From NCBI RefSeq assembly GCF_001434395.1, contig NZ_AZFS01000007.1, positions 1-51,464 on the forward strand: a stretch of 51,464 nucleotides of DNA. The letters are read 5' to 3'. The notes under the pieces were generated by a model. It made no database searches. It was not told the origin of the DNA and saw nothing but the letters and a program-made list of their open reading frames with translations. The DNA is from Levilactobacillus hammesii DSM 16381 (GTDB lineage Bacteria > Bacillota > Bacilli > Lactobacillales > Lactobacillaceae). The first letter of the stretch is position 1, and each line of letters opens with the position of its first letter. The translations under genes were made by a program, and so were the position numbers. Positions 1 to 6,992 of this stretch are shown here, in pieces.

Positions 1-12
1 TAATGCAAAAAT

Positions 13-40
13 GGTGTTGATGGATTTCTCTATCAACACC
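13..40 (-). terminator. Hairpin, possible terminator read on the minus strand
   Basis: Nine-base arms GGTGTTGAT (13-21) and ATCAACACC (32-40) form a hairpin. Read on the minus strand it is followed by a short T run (the A run at 7-11). It could back up termination of the minus-strand gene ending at 207, or belong to a gene left of the window. Confidence 0.4.
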
Positions 41-62
41 AAATATCATAGAACCCAACAAA

Positions 63-149
63 CTGCCTCGTGGTCCACGTTTCGGCGCCATAATGGCAAA
101 AAAATCGGTTATTTCAGAACTTAAACGTTTCTGAAATAACCGATTTTTG
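63..149 (+). repeat. Short intergenic repeat ending in a hairpin, copy 1
   Basis: This stretch aligns with 22871-22956: both start with CTGCCT, contain TTCGG, then CATAAT and an A run, then AATCGG opening a long hairpin that ends CCGATTTTTG. In this copy the hairpin arms are 100-118 and 130-148, 19 paired bases. The hairpin with its T run can terminate transcription, and it lies downstream of the minus-strand gene at 207-575 with A and T runs on both sides, so it may work in both directions. The upstream conserved part is not needed for termination and is unexplained. Confidence 0.55.
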
Positions 150-206
150 AGTTATATCCCGGACCCTTTGTATTGACTTAAGTATTTAACAACTCTGCCC
201 GATCAG

Positions 207-575
207 CTAATCTGCCGCGTCCAGAGGTTTCATGGCATAAGTGCAATCGTCGGCTTCATCGAAAAAGGAAATTGGTTGGTGTTCGTTGGCGTGAATCGTC
301 AGGTGATAGCCGAACTTATCCTGAAAAGTAAGCTGTGTGTCGTTAAGGTTCTTTACGGAAACCTGTAACTGGTGGTTATCAATCTGCACGTCAAGATTAG
401 GACTAATTTCTAACCGGTGACGCCGCTGGTTGTGGGGGTCAACAAACTGCCACGTTCCGACATAAAATAACGGCGACTCGCTGGGCTGGGGCTTTTTCTT
501 TCTGCGTAATGAGAACCCACCTGTTAGACCAGCCACGAGTGAAATGCCAAATAATGCGATCTCCCGACCTTTCAC
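207..575 (-). CDS. Small hypothetical protein, DUF4828-like
   Basis: A 122-residue protein with a GTG start preceded by a strong GGGAGGG ribosome binding site. Residues 5-22 form one short hydrophobic segment rich in glycine, followed by a basic run (RRKKK), so the N-terminus may be membrane-inserted. The remainder is a small beta-rich domain containing YVGTWQFVDP and many alternating polar and hydrophobic residues. From memory this resembles the DUF4828 family of lactobacilli, whose function is unknown. The gene is divergent from the oxidoreductase at 742 and ends near the repeat hairpin at 100-148. Confidence 0.7.
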   Translation of the reverse strand: MKGREIALFGISLVAGLTGGFSLRRKKKPQPSESPLFYVGTWQFVDPHNQRRHRLEISPNLDVQIDNHQLQVSVKNLNDTQLTFQDKFGYHLTIHANEHQPISFFDEADDCTYAMKPLDAAD

Positions 576-610
576 CGGTAATCCCTCCCTTGAATTTTGT
601 AGTTACTCTC

Positions 611-619
611 AATATACCA
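611..619 (-). promoter_or_regulatory. Extended -10 promoter for the 207-575 gene
   Basis: On the minus strand the sequence reads TGGTATATT, an extended -10 element about 36 bases upstream of the GTG start. No good -35 hexamer is visible, which is common for TG-extended promoters. Confidence 0.4.
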
Positions 620-697
620 TCTTTGGACAGAAAACAGGTGCTTTTTCTCCCGGATTTTAAGAAATTTAATTCATTGCTATCCCTAGCGCGGCCTGAC

Positions 698-706
698 TGT
701 TAGAAT
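698..706 (+). promoter_or_regulatory. Extended -10 promoter for the oxidoreductase gene
   Basis: TGTTAGAAT is an extended -10 element 35 bases upstream of the ATG at 742. The -35 region is weak. Confidence 0.35.
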
Positions 707-741
707 AAAGTTAATGACAGATAATTGATGGAGGGATTGCA

Positions 742-1743
742 ATGATTCGCATTGGAACTGTAGGAACGAACTGGATTACGCAACAATTGGTTGAGGCGGT
801 TGCTTTATCGAAGCGTTACACGTTAGCAGGGGTCTTCTCCCGGCACCAAGACACGGCAGATGCCTTCGCTGACAAGAACCACGCTGAGAAGAGCTATACC
901 GATTACGCAACGATGCTCGACCAGGCTAATCTGGATGTCGTTTACATTGCGTCACCAAACAGTCTACACTTCAAGCAGGCTATGGCCGCAATTGATCAGG
1001 ATATTTCCATTATCGTTGAAAAGCCGGCTTTTAGTAATCGGCGGGAAATGGCCGCAATCATGGCCGAATTGAAACAACATCCGGCGGTGAAATACTTTGA
1101 AGCCGCTCGGCACGTTCATACCCCTAACTTCAAGGCTATCGAGAAGGCACTCACGGCATTACCAACCGTTCAGGGGGCCGCACTGACCTACATGAAGTAT
1201 TCATCCCGGTATGACAATGTTTTGGACGGCGAACGGCCAAATGTCTTTACCAAGGAATTCTCCGGTGGGGCACTCCAAGATCTGGGGGTTTACCCGATCT
1301 ACTTGGCCATTGCCCTGTTTGGCCAGCCTGAAAACGTGGCCTTCTTCCCAACGATCATTGCAACCGGCGCCGATGGCAAGGGCTTAGCCGTTCTTCGTTA
1401 CGGTGACTTTGACGTGACCGTTAACTTTGGGAAGACCAGCAATGCCTATGCCTTATCTGAAATTTACGGTCTGAAGGAAACGATTACGATTGACAGCGCG
1501 GGTGAATTGACGCACGTGGAAGAACGTGACGCTAAGGGACAAGCCACGGACCTGAGTGCTGCTGACTTAGCTAACCCGATGTTGCCAGAAGCCGAAGACT
1601 TTGCCCGGATTCTGGAGAATCCAGATGACCAGCAAAACGTCGTTGACTATCAGCGGTGGTTGCAATGGAGTTTAACGGTCAACCAGGTACTCTTCGATCT
1701 GCGGGTTTCCGCTAATCTGAAATTCCCAGCTGATCAACACTAG
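742..1743 (+). CDS. Gfo/Idh/MocA family NAD(P)-dependent oxidoreductase
   Basis: A 333-residue cytosolic enzyme. The N-terminal Rossmann fold begins with the dinucleotide-binding loop GTVGTNW (residues 5-11), and the family signature EKP follows at residues 93-95, the lysine being the usual catalytic residue. A C-terminal alpha/beta substrate domain contains SGGALQDLGVYP. Members reduce or oxidise sugars, inositols or related polyols; the substrate cannot be read from the sequence. The start follows GGAGGGATTGCA. The helicase gene begins 14 bases after the stop, so the two are probably cotranscribed. Length matches the family. Confidence 0.88.
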   Translation: MIRIGTVGTNWITQQLVEAVALSKRYTLAGVFSRHQDTADAFADKNHAEKSYTDYATMLDQANLDVVYIASPNSLHFKQAMAAIDQDISIIVEKPAFSNRREMAAIMAELKQHPAVKYFEAARHVHTPNFKAIEKALTALPTVQGAALTYMKYSSRYDNVLDGERPNVFTKEFSGGALQDLGVYPIYLAIALFGQPENVAFFPTIIATGADGKGLAVLRYGDFDVTVNFGKTSNAYALSEIYGLKETITIDSAGELTHVEERDAKGQATDLSAADLANPMLPEAEDFARILENPDDQQNVVDYQRWLQWSLTVNQVLFDLRVSANLKFPADQH

Positions 1744-1757
1744 AAAGAGGAAAATAC

Positions 1758-3101
1758 ATGTTAAAACAATTTGAGGCGCATTTTAAGGACTTGGGCTACA
1801 CTGAACCGACTGCCATTCAAACGGCCGTCTATGAACCGTTAGTGGGAGACCAGAACGTCTTGGGCCTTGCACCGACCGGTTCGGGGAAGACGGTCGCGTT
1901 CACGCTACCAGCCTTGGCGAACCTGATGCCCGGAGAAGGGACCCAGCTGATTGTGCTGGAACCCTCACAGGAATTGGCGATTCAGACGAGTCGCGTGATG
2001 CGTGACTGGGCCAAGTTACTGGATTTAAAGGTGGTAGCCCTCACCGGGGGTGCCAATGTTAAACGGCAAACGGAACGACTGAAGAAGCGGCCAGAAGTGG
2101 TCGTGGGGACGCCCGGACGGGTTCTCAATCTCGTGACTGACCGAAAGCTCAAGCTGCACTTGGTGTCACTCCTGATTGTGGACGAAGCCGATGACTTATT
2201 GACCGGAGACACCTTGGATACAGTGCGTTCGATTGCTCAGGATATGCCAGCAGATGTGCAATTGGGCTTTTTCTCAGCAACTGATACGCCCATTTTACAT
2301 GAGCTGGAGCAGTGGTTCGGTCAAGCCGTTAACCGGATTGACGTGCGGCAAGAAGATCAGACACAGGGCGTGGTGCGCCACGGCCTGTTGCAAGTGGGGA
2401 TGGGCAAACGCGATCAGATGTTAAAGCGGATGCTCGCCATGCCTAATTTCCGGGCGTTGGTCTTCTTTAAGCAAGCCAATACGTTGCGGCAGACGGCAAC
2501 GCGATTCTATCACGAGCACATGTCCGCAGCGAGTCTGACTAGTGATCTCCGGCAGGTTCAACGGGAGAAAGCCCTACAAGACTTCCGATTGGGTCGGACC
2601 CGGTTGTTACTGACGACGGATGTTGCGGCGCGAGGGTTGGACATTCCCAAGCTGCCAGCCGTCATCAACTATGATCTGCCAACTTCCGTGAATGAATACG
2701 TTCACCGGGTGGGTCGGACTGGCCGAATGGGTGAACCGGGTCAGGTGATTAGCCTAGGTGATGATCATGACCTGCGGGATTTAAAGAAGTTGCTTAAGGA
2801 TACCGATTATGACCTGGTGCCCCTGTACTTTAGCGGTCGCTCGCTGACCACGGAAAAGCCCGTTGCAACGGTTGCGCCTCAAGCCAAGGCGGCGGAAAAG
2901 CCGGTCAGTGTTTCTGCTGAGGTTACCCAATCCAAGGGCGATCGGCAGCCGGTCGTGGTGGGCAAAACAACGCAGGCAAGCGGTGCCGCACAACCACAGA
3001 AACAACAGCCAAATCCAACGAAGAAAAAGAAGCATAAGAATCGTCATACCAAGAACAAGGGAATGCGTAAGAAGTGGCGCGATCGCGACGCTCAGCAGTA
3101 A
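1758..3101 (+). CDS. DEAD-box ATP-dependent RNA helicase, CshB-like
   Basis: A 447-residue helicase with all the expected motifs: Q motif GYTEPTAIQ (13-21), Walker A APTGSGKT (38-45), GTPGR (117-121), DEAD (142-145), SAT (173-175), DVAARGLDIP (288-297) and HRVGRTGR (316-323). The tail after about residue 365 is low-complexity and becomes strongly basic (KKKKHKNRHTKNKG), typical of RNA-binding extensions in CshB-type helicases. Such enzymes unwind RNA during ribosome assembly, mRNA decay and cold adaptation. It sits 14 bases behind the oxidoreductase gene and ahead of a terminator and tRNA-Arg. Assignment to CshB rather than another DEAD-box paralogue is by size and tail only. Confidence 0.88.
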   Translation: MLKQFEAHFKDLGYTEPTAIQTAVYEPLVGDQNVLGLAPTGSGKTVAFTLPALANLMPGEGTQLIVLEPSQELAIQTSRVMRDWAKLLDLKVVALTGGANVKRQTERLKKRPEVVVGTPGRVLNLVTDRKLKLHLVSLLIVDEADDLLTGDTLDTVRSIAQDMPADVQLGFFSATDTPILHELEQWFGQAVNRIDVRQEDQTQGVVRHGLLQVGMGKRDQMLKRMLAMPNFRALVFFKQANTLRQTATRFYHEHMSAASLTSDLRQVQREKALQDFRLGRTRLLLTTDVAARGLDIPKLPAVINYDLPTSVNEYVHRVGRTGRMGEPGQVISLGDDHDLRDLKKLLKDTDYDLVPLYFSGRSLTTEKPVATVAPQAKAAEKPVSVSAEVTQSKGDRQPVVVGKTTQASGAAQPQKQQPNPTKKKKHKNRHTKNKGMRKKWRDRDAQQ

Positions 3102-3116
3102 TTGTTCTTTAGAAAT

Positions 3117-3153
3117 AAAATAATCCGTGGTAAACTTAATAGCGGATTATTTT
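3117..3153 (+). terminator. Rho-independent terminator after the helicase gene
   Basis: Arms AAAATAATCCG (3117-3127) and CGGATTATTTT (3143-3153) form an 11-base stem ending in a T run. It lies 5 bases before the tRNA, so the tRNA probably needs its own promoter or relies on readthrough. Confidence 0.75.
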
Positions 3154-3157
3154 TATT

Positions 3158-3230
3158 GGCCCTATAGCACAACTGGATAGGGCACTCGCCTCCTAAGCGA
3201 ATGATCCCGGTTCGAGTCCGGGTGGGGCCA
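3158..3230 (+). tRNA. tRNA-Arg(CCU)
   Basis: A 73-base cloverleaf. The 7-bp acceptor stem GGCCCTA/TGGGGCC contains one G-U pair. The anticodon loop CTCCTAA gives anticodon CCU, which reads AGG. The T arm is CCCGG-TTCGAGT-CCGGG and the discriminator base is A. The 3' CCA is not encoded; a T run follows directly. The D stem and the first anticodon-stem pair are imperfect but acceptable for this isoacceptor. Confidence 0.92.
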
Positions 3231-3308
3231 TTTTTAAAGCGTGCAGCCGGCTACCTGAGGATGCACGTTTCGACACGGTCGCCTGAAAACCGATCAGAAG
3301 ACAACAAT

Positions 3309-3349
3309 AAAGGTGCGACCGGGAATATGATTTCCCTGGTCGCACCTTT
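3309..3349. terminator. Bidirectional terminator hairpin
   Basis: AAAGGTGCGACC (3309-3320) pairs with GGTCGCACCTTT (3338-3349), and inner GGGAA/TTCCC pairs extend the stem. It serves the minus-strand gene ending at 3369 and can also stop transcription coming from the tRNA. Confidence 0.75.
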
Positions 3350-3368
3350 GTCTTTCAATTAGGCGCCT

Positions 3369-3908
3369 TTAGTGTTGGGCATGATCAATGATCCAGTGGC
3401 CGCTGTTAGCTAATCGATACCAGTCATAGAGGGGCGTGTCCCGACCGCCGTAGTTGTATAGCCAATATTGCGAGGGGTAGACGTGCGTCTTGGCCTTTAA
3501 CATGACCTGACTAGGGTGATTGGGCTTAACGGTTGAGACCAGTTTGTGACCGCTGCGCCAAGTATTGTAGCGGTAGAGATGGGTATCGTGGGTATTCATG
3601 TAATAATATTTCTTTTGATAGATGACTTCATAGACCTTTTTATCTGCAGTCTTGCGGGCGTAAAAGACCTTCTGGTTTGAGACGACGCGCCCGGTGGCTG
3701 TTTTCTGATGCTTAGCCGTTGTTGCACTTTTGTATAATTTCATATATTCATAGTTACCGTACATAAAGGCGCGGGCAAAGGTCTTATGCGAGAATGAATT
3801 GGTTGGTGTCACGGCGTAGTGCCAGGTCTTAGCCTCGGCCTGACTGGGAATTAAGAAGAACAATGCGATCATTGCGGTTACCAGTAGCCCAAATTTTTTA
3901 AGTGTCAA
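3369..3908 (-). CDS. Secreted protein of unknown function, tyrosine- and lysine-rich
   Basis: I choose the TTG at 3908 as start because AAGGGAGG lies 8 bases upstream; this gives 179 residues. The N-terminus is a clear signal peptide: a lysine pair, a hydrophobic core (FGLLVTAMIALFFLI) and a likely cleavage site after SQAEA. The mature part is basic and aromatic, with many Y, K, H and W residues, and has an SH3- or DUF5776-like look without a motif I can name. There is no LPXTG, lipobox or transmembrane anchor, so it is probably released or held by charge. It stands alone between two terminator regions. Confidence 0.75.
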   Translation of the reverse strand: MTLKKFGLLVTAMIALFFLIPSQAEAKTWHYAVTPTNSFSHKTFARAFMYGNYEYMKLYKSATTAKHQKTATGRVVSNQKVFYARKTADKKVYEVIYQKKYYYMNTHDTHLYRYNTWRSGHKLVSTVKPNHPSQVMLKAKTHVYPSQYWLYNYGGRDTPLYDWYRLANSGHWIIDHAQH

Positions 3909-4228
3909 GATACAGACCTCCCTTGTATGAGTTAAGCATATCAAAGTTTTGGGTATTTATCATTATTTTTCTATAATCATTTTCTTAACTGGTGGGATTG
4001 CAGCTGGTTGCGAGTAGTCAGTTCTGACGAAGTGTAACGGTGAGGGGCTCGCGAATGGGCAGTGAGCCCGGCGTGATCCCATAAAAGCGCTTTACATTTG
4101 AAATCATCCGTGCCAGAATATATTATAAGTTTTGTTATAAACAGGGATAATTTCGTGCACGGTTATCGACTTAGTTATGACTGTATACATATAGAAGAAA
4201 AAATTATTGAGAGAGCGGGTTATTTAAC
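3909..4228. other. Intergenic region, no gene recognised
   Basis: It lies between the divergent genes starting at 3908 and 4229. A GGGCTC/GAGCCC hairpin (4045-4069) lacks a T run. Part of the right half is A/T-rich and could hold promoters, but I see no convincing -35/-10 pair. A 60-codon frame from 4098 runs into the next gene in another frame and has no ribosome binding site. Confidence 0.5.
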
Positions 4229-4456
4229 ATGGGTGTTGGTTATAAATTACTATTTCGGGCGATCTTTTGGTCAGCCTTAGCCTGGTATTTCTGGTTCTTC
4301 AGTGGGGCACAGGCCTCGGGCGGCGTTGGGATCATTCAAATGATTTTTGCTGTCTTATCCACGATCGCCGCGGCCTTCTACATCGTGATGTTCCTGATCG
4401 GCTGGATGAAGAGTTGGGGCATGTTTCAGGGAAAGGGCGACAAGAAAGATAATTAG
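4229..4456 (+). CDS. Small two-span membrane protein of unknown function
   Basis: A 75-residue protein. Hydrophobic segments at about 10-26 and 33-62 (the second long, with ILxFLIGW-like character) predict two membrane helices, followed by a charged tail (KGDKKDN). The ribosome binding site is weak (GAGAGAGCGGG), but the frame ends cleanly and is followed 20 bases later by another small membrane protein gene, suggesting a two-gene unit. I recognise no family. Confidence 0.55.
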   Translation: MGVGYKLLFRAIFWSALAWYFWFFSGAQASGGVGIIQMIFAVLSTIAAAFYIVMFLIGWMKSWGMFQGKGDKKDN

Positions 4457-4476
4457 CATTCCTGGGGAGGAATTGA

Positions 4477-4737
4477 ATGTTTCATAAAGCGATGAGTGAT
4501 GCCAATGCGTGGCTGAGTCTTACCCTGATTTTCGGAGTCATCAAGGACGTCATTGGCCTGTTTCAACACCGTGAGTTGCTGGTCGTTTGGCTCTGGCAGT
4601 ATCATGATTGGCGTGTCTGGGGCTTATTTATCGGAATTCTAGCCGTGTATTGGGGACTGTGGGTGTTGATCTTTTGGGGATTGCGTAAGCTTAAACAGGT
4701 GATGGGCCGGAACGATCCCCCCGTCACAAAACAATAA
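4477..4737 (+). CDS. Small two-span membrane protein of unknown function
   Basis: An 86-residue protein started by ATG after GGGGAGGAATTGA. Two hydrophobic stretches rich in tryptophan (about 13-28 and 48-70, containing WGLFIGILAVYWGLWVLIFWG) predict two helices with a short loop between them. The tail is basic and then polar. The stop codon overlaps the first base of the terminator stem. It probably forms an operon with the small gene at 4229. No known family recognised. Confidence 0.6.
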   Translation: MFHKAMSDANAWLSLTLIFGVIKDVIGLFQHRELLVVWLWQYHDWRVWGLFIGILAVYWGLWVLIFWGLRKLKQVMGRNDPPVTKQ

Positions 4738-4789
4738 AACGGTATCGAACGGGAAAATCCTTCAGAAATTTCGCGTTTGGTACCGTTTT
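4736..4789 (+). terminator. Terminator before the universal stress protein gene
   Basis: AAAACGGTA (4736-4744) pairs with TACCGTTTT (4781-4789), with further partial pairing inside. A short T-rich stretch follows. Confidence 0.6.
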
Positions 4790-4793
4790 CCTT

Positions 4794-4799
4794 TATAAT
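4794..4799 (+). promoter_or_regulatory. -10 element of the usp promoter
   Basis: A consensus TATAAT lies 30 bases upstream of the ATG at 4830, immediately after the terminator stem. No good -35 lies at 16-18 bases, so this may need an activator or use a poor -35. Confidence 0.45.
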
Positions 4800-4829
4800 A
4801 AAGATATTCAAACAAGAGGAGGATTTTCG

Positions 4830-5282
4830 ATGGAAAATTCAGAATCAATGAATCCTAAAAAATTTAGTCGAATTTTAGTTGGGGTAGACGATTCCCCCGA
4901 TGCACAGCTGGCCTTCCGCTACGCGATGAATCGGGCCAAGTTTGACAACTGCGAGTTGGTCATTTGTTCCGTGCTGGAGTCAGATAACATGAATATCTAC
5001 CAGGCTTTGAGCAAGAACTATGTCCATGGACAACGCGCGGATCTGCAAAAACACTTACAACAATATCAAAAATTAGCAGAACGCTTTGGGATTACCAAGG
5101 TTACCATCATCATCGGGGAAGGGGACCCTGGTGAAACGATCGTGAAGAACATTATTCCCGAAGTTAAGCCAGATCTACTAGTGATTGGGTCACTCTCTCA
5201 GACGGGTGTTCGGAAATACTTTGGGAGTCAAGCGGCCTATATGGCAAAATATTCTCCAGTTTCCGTGATGATTGTTCGTTAG
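4830..5282 (+). CDS. Universal stress protein, UspA family
   Basis: A 150-residue single-domain Usp with an ATG start after GAGGAGG. The fold opens with SRILVGVDDSPDA, and the conserved aspartates of the ATP pocket are visible. The nucleotide-binding signature near the C-terminus is IGSLSQTG followed by FGS, which fits the ATP-binding G-2x-G-9x-G(S/T) type with small changes. The last strand is SVMIVR. These soluble proteins accumulate under stress and growth arrest. The gene appears to be monocistronic. Confidence 0.9.
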   Translation: MENSESMNPKKFSRILVGVDDSPDAQLAFRYAMNRAKFDNCELVICSVLESDNMNIYQALSKNYVHGQRADLQKHLQQYQKLAERFGITKVTIIIGEGDPGETIVKNIIPEVKPDLLVIGSLSQTGVRKYFGSQAAYMAKYSPVSVMIVR

Positions 5283-5343
5283 GCGGCTCACGGGGCTTTT
5301 CACGACTGCATGTGAAAATAATATACAAGTAAGCCCTTGCATT

Positions 5344-5411
5344 GGGAAACTTTTTTTCATACAATGGGTCTTATGCAAAAAGTTTCTCCCAGCTCAGCTG
5401 GGGTGGGAGAA
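5344..5411 (+). promoter_or_regulatory. Leader with two overlapping, mutually exclusive hairpins upstream of the GntP gene
   Basis: The segment at 5377-5390 (AAAAAGTTTCTCCC) can pair backwards with GGGAAACTTTTT (5344-5355). Its end, TTCTCCC (5384-5390), can instead pair forwards with GGGAGAA (5405-5411). Both cannot form together. An additional TTTTCAC/GTGAAAA hairpin lies at 5297-5318. The arrangement could be a protein- or RNA-controlled switch for the permease gene, or two unrelated hairpins; no T run follows the second one. Confidence 0.35.
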
Positions 5412-5445
5412 TCTGAATCGAGCATAGGAAAAGAGAGAAATTAGC

Positions 5446-6801
5446 ATGCAGTTCGTCGTTTTGATTTTAGGTATTTTACTTTTACTATTTTTAATTATTC
5501 GCGTGAAGTTAAACACCTTTGTTTCACTGATCGTTACCTCAGTGCTGGTAGCGTTAGGGTTGGGAATGAACCCTGCCGACATTGCGACCTCGATTAAGGA
5601 CGGGATCGGTAGCTCTATGGGCGAACTGATCATTGTCTTTGGGTTCGGGGCGATGATCGGTCGGTTAGTTGCTGATGCTGGTGGGTCGTACCGGATTGCC
5701 CGGACATTGATCAATATGTTTGGGAAGAAACGGCTTCAGGTGGCCATTGTGGTGGCTTCCTTCCTGATTGGGATTTCCTTGCTATTTGAAGTAGGGTTAG
5801 TTCTGGTCACACCAATCGTCTTCGCGGTTGCGTTGGAAGCTGAAGTGCCATTCCTCTACCTGGGGATTTCCATGGCTGCCGCACTGTCGGCAACGCAAGG
5901 GTTCCTGCCGCCACAACCAGCACCAACGGCCGTGGCCACGGTCTTGGGTGCCAACATTGGTGAAATGTTACTGGTTGGGATTATCGTGGCTATTCCCTGT
6001 GTGATCGTTGCCGGACCAATCTGGACGCGGGTCATCCGTCGGTTTAATCCAGATCTGTTCGTGATCAAGAAGTCCCTGCCTGCCTTTGGTGAGGTTAAGG
6101 AATTCGATTTGAAGGAAACGCCAGGTTTTGGGTTATCCGTTTTGACGTCACTGTTCCCAGTGGTCTTCATGGCAGCAGCCACGATTTACCAACTTGTCGC
6201 GGATGGTGGGGCAGCACCGAAGCATCCACAAGGCTTAGATGCCATTGTGGCGATGCTGGGTAATCCCGTTATTGCCATGGTGATTGCGTTACTGTTTGCC
6301 ATCTGGTCCATGGGTTTCCACCGTCAACGGACGATGAAGGAAATCAGTGTGACCCTGGAAGATGCGATCAAGTCAATTGCCATGTTACTGATGGTCATTG
6401 CTGGGGGCTCAGCCTTCAAGGAAGTCCTGATTGATGGTGGTGTCGGTAAGGCCGTGCAACAGTTGATGATGCACTCTAGCCTGTCACCAATCCTCTTGGC
6501 CTGGTTGATCACGGTTATCTTGCGGATCTCTTTGGGTTCCGCAACGGTTGCCGGGATGACCTCCGCTGGGTTGGTCTTGCCACTGATGAACACGTTGAGT
6601 GCTGATCCCGTCATGGTTGCTTTGGCAATCGGTGCCGGCTCATTAGCGGCTTCTCACGTGAACGATGCTGGGTTCTGGATGTTCTCAGAATACTTTGACT
6701 TGAGTGTTAAGCAGACGTTCCAAGTCTGGACGACGCTGGAAACCGTTATTTCCGTCGTGGGTCTAGGCATGGTCATGTTGATGAATACGATTATTAACTA
6801 G
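5446..6801 (+). CDS. gntP: GntP family gluconate/proton symporter
   Basis: A 451-residue polytopic membrane protein with 12 or more hydrophobic spans. Family hallmarks are the N-terminal tandem hydrophobic segments, the loop after GSYRIARTLINMFGKKR, the motif ATQGFLPPQPAPTA, and the C-terminal region ASHVNDAGFWMFSEYF, all typical of GntP/GntT transporters for gluconate and related sugar acids. The start is ATG after AGAGAG. No gluconate kinase or dehydrogenase gene is adjacent, so the exact substrate is inferred from the family. A leader with alternative hairpins precedes it and a terminator follows 10 bases after the stop. Confidence 0.85.
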   Translation: MQFVVLILGILLLLFLIIRVKLNTFVSLIVTSVLVALGLGMNPADIATSIKDGIGSSMGELIIVFGFGAMIGRLVADAGGSYRIARTLINMFGKKRLQVAIVVASFLIGISLLFEVGLVLVTPIVFAVALEAEVPFLYLGISMAAALSATQGFLPPQPAPTAVATVLGANIGEMLLVGIIVAIPCVIVAGPIWTRVIRRFNPDLFVIKKSLPAFGEVKEFDLKETPGFGLSVLTSLFPVVFMAAATIYQLVADGGAAPKHPQGLDAIVAMLGNPVIAMVIALLFAIWSMGFHRQRTMKEISVTLEDAIKSIAMLLMVIAGGSAFKEVLIDGGVGKAVQQLMMHSSLSPILLAWLITVILRISLGSATVAGMTSAGLVLPLMNTLSADPVMVALAIGAGSLAASHVNDAGFWMFSEYFDLSVKQTFQVWTTLETVISVVGLGMVMLMNTIIN

Positions 6802-6811
6802 TCATTTAAAG

Positions 6812-6847
6812 AAACCGGATTGCCCATACAGGGTGATCCGGTTTTTT
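6812..6847 (+). terminator. Terminator after the GntP gene
   Basis: AAACCGGAT (6812-6820) pairs with ATCCGGTTT (6836-6844) and is followed by T residues; inner GCCC/GGGT pairs extend it. Confidence 0.85.
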
Positions 6848-6955
6848 AGTCGAATTGAATTGTAAGTCGTAACGAGGCAGTACATAAATTGAAAGGTATA
6901 AGCGGGAGCTAATTGTCGATTAACTTAGCGGCATGCTTGACTGCAAAAGGACAGC

Positions 6956-6985
6956 AAAAAGGGAGCTGGCTCACGGCCGGTTCCC
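6956..6985 (-). terminator. Terminator of the glycosyltransferase gene
   Basis: On the minus strand GGGAACCGGC pairs with GCCAGCTCCC (6961-6985), followed by a T run (A run at 6956-6960). Confidence 0.8.
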
Positions 6986-6992
6986 TTAAAAC

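Noticed and set aside
4021-4080. GGGCTC/GAGCCC hairpin considered as a fragment of the structured element
   Set aside because: Only a 6-base stem is shared in type and no conserved linkers are found.
4098-4280. 60-codon frame upstream of the small membrane protein gene
   Set aside because: No ribosome binding site, overlaps the better-supported gene in another frame, and its residue composition looks random.
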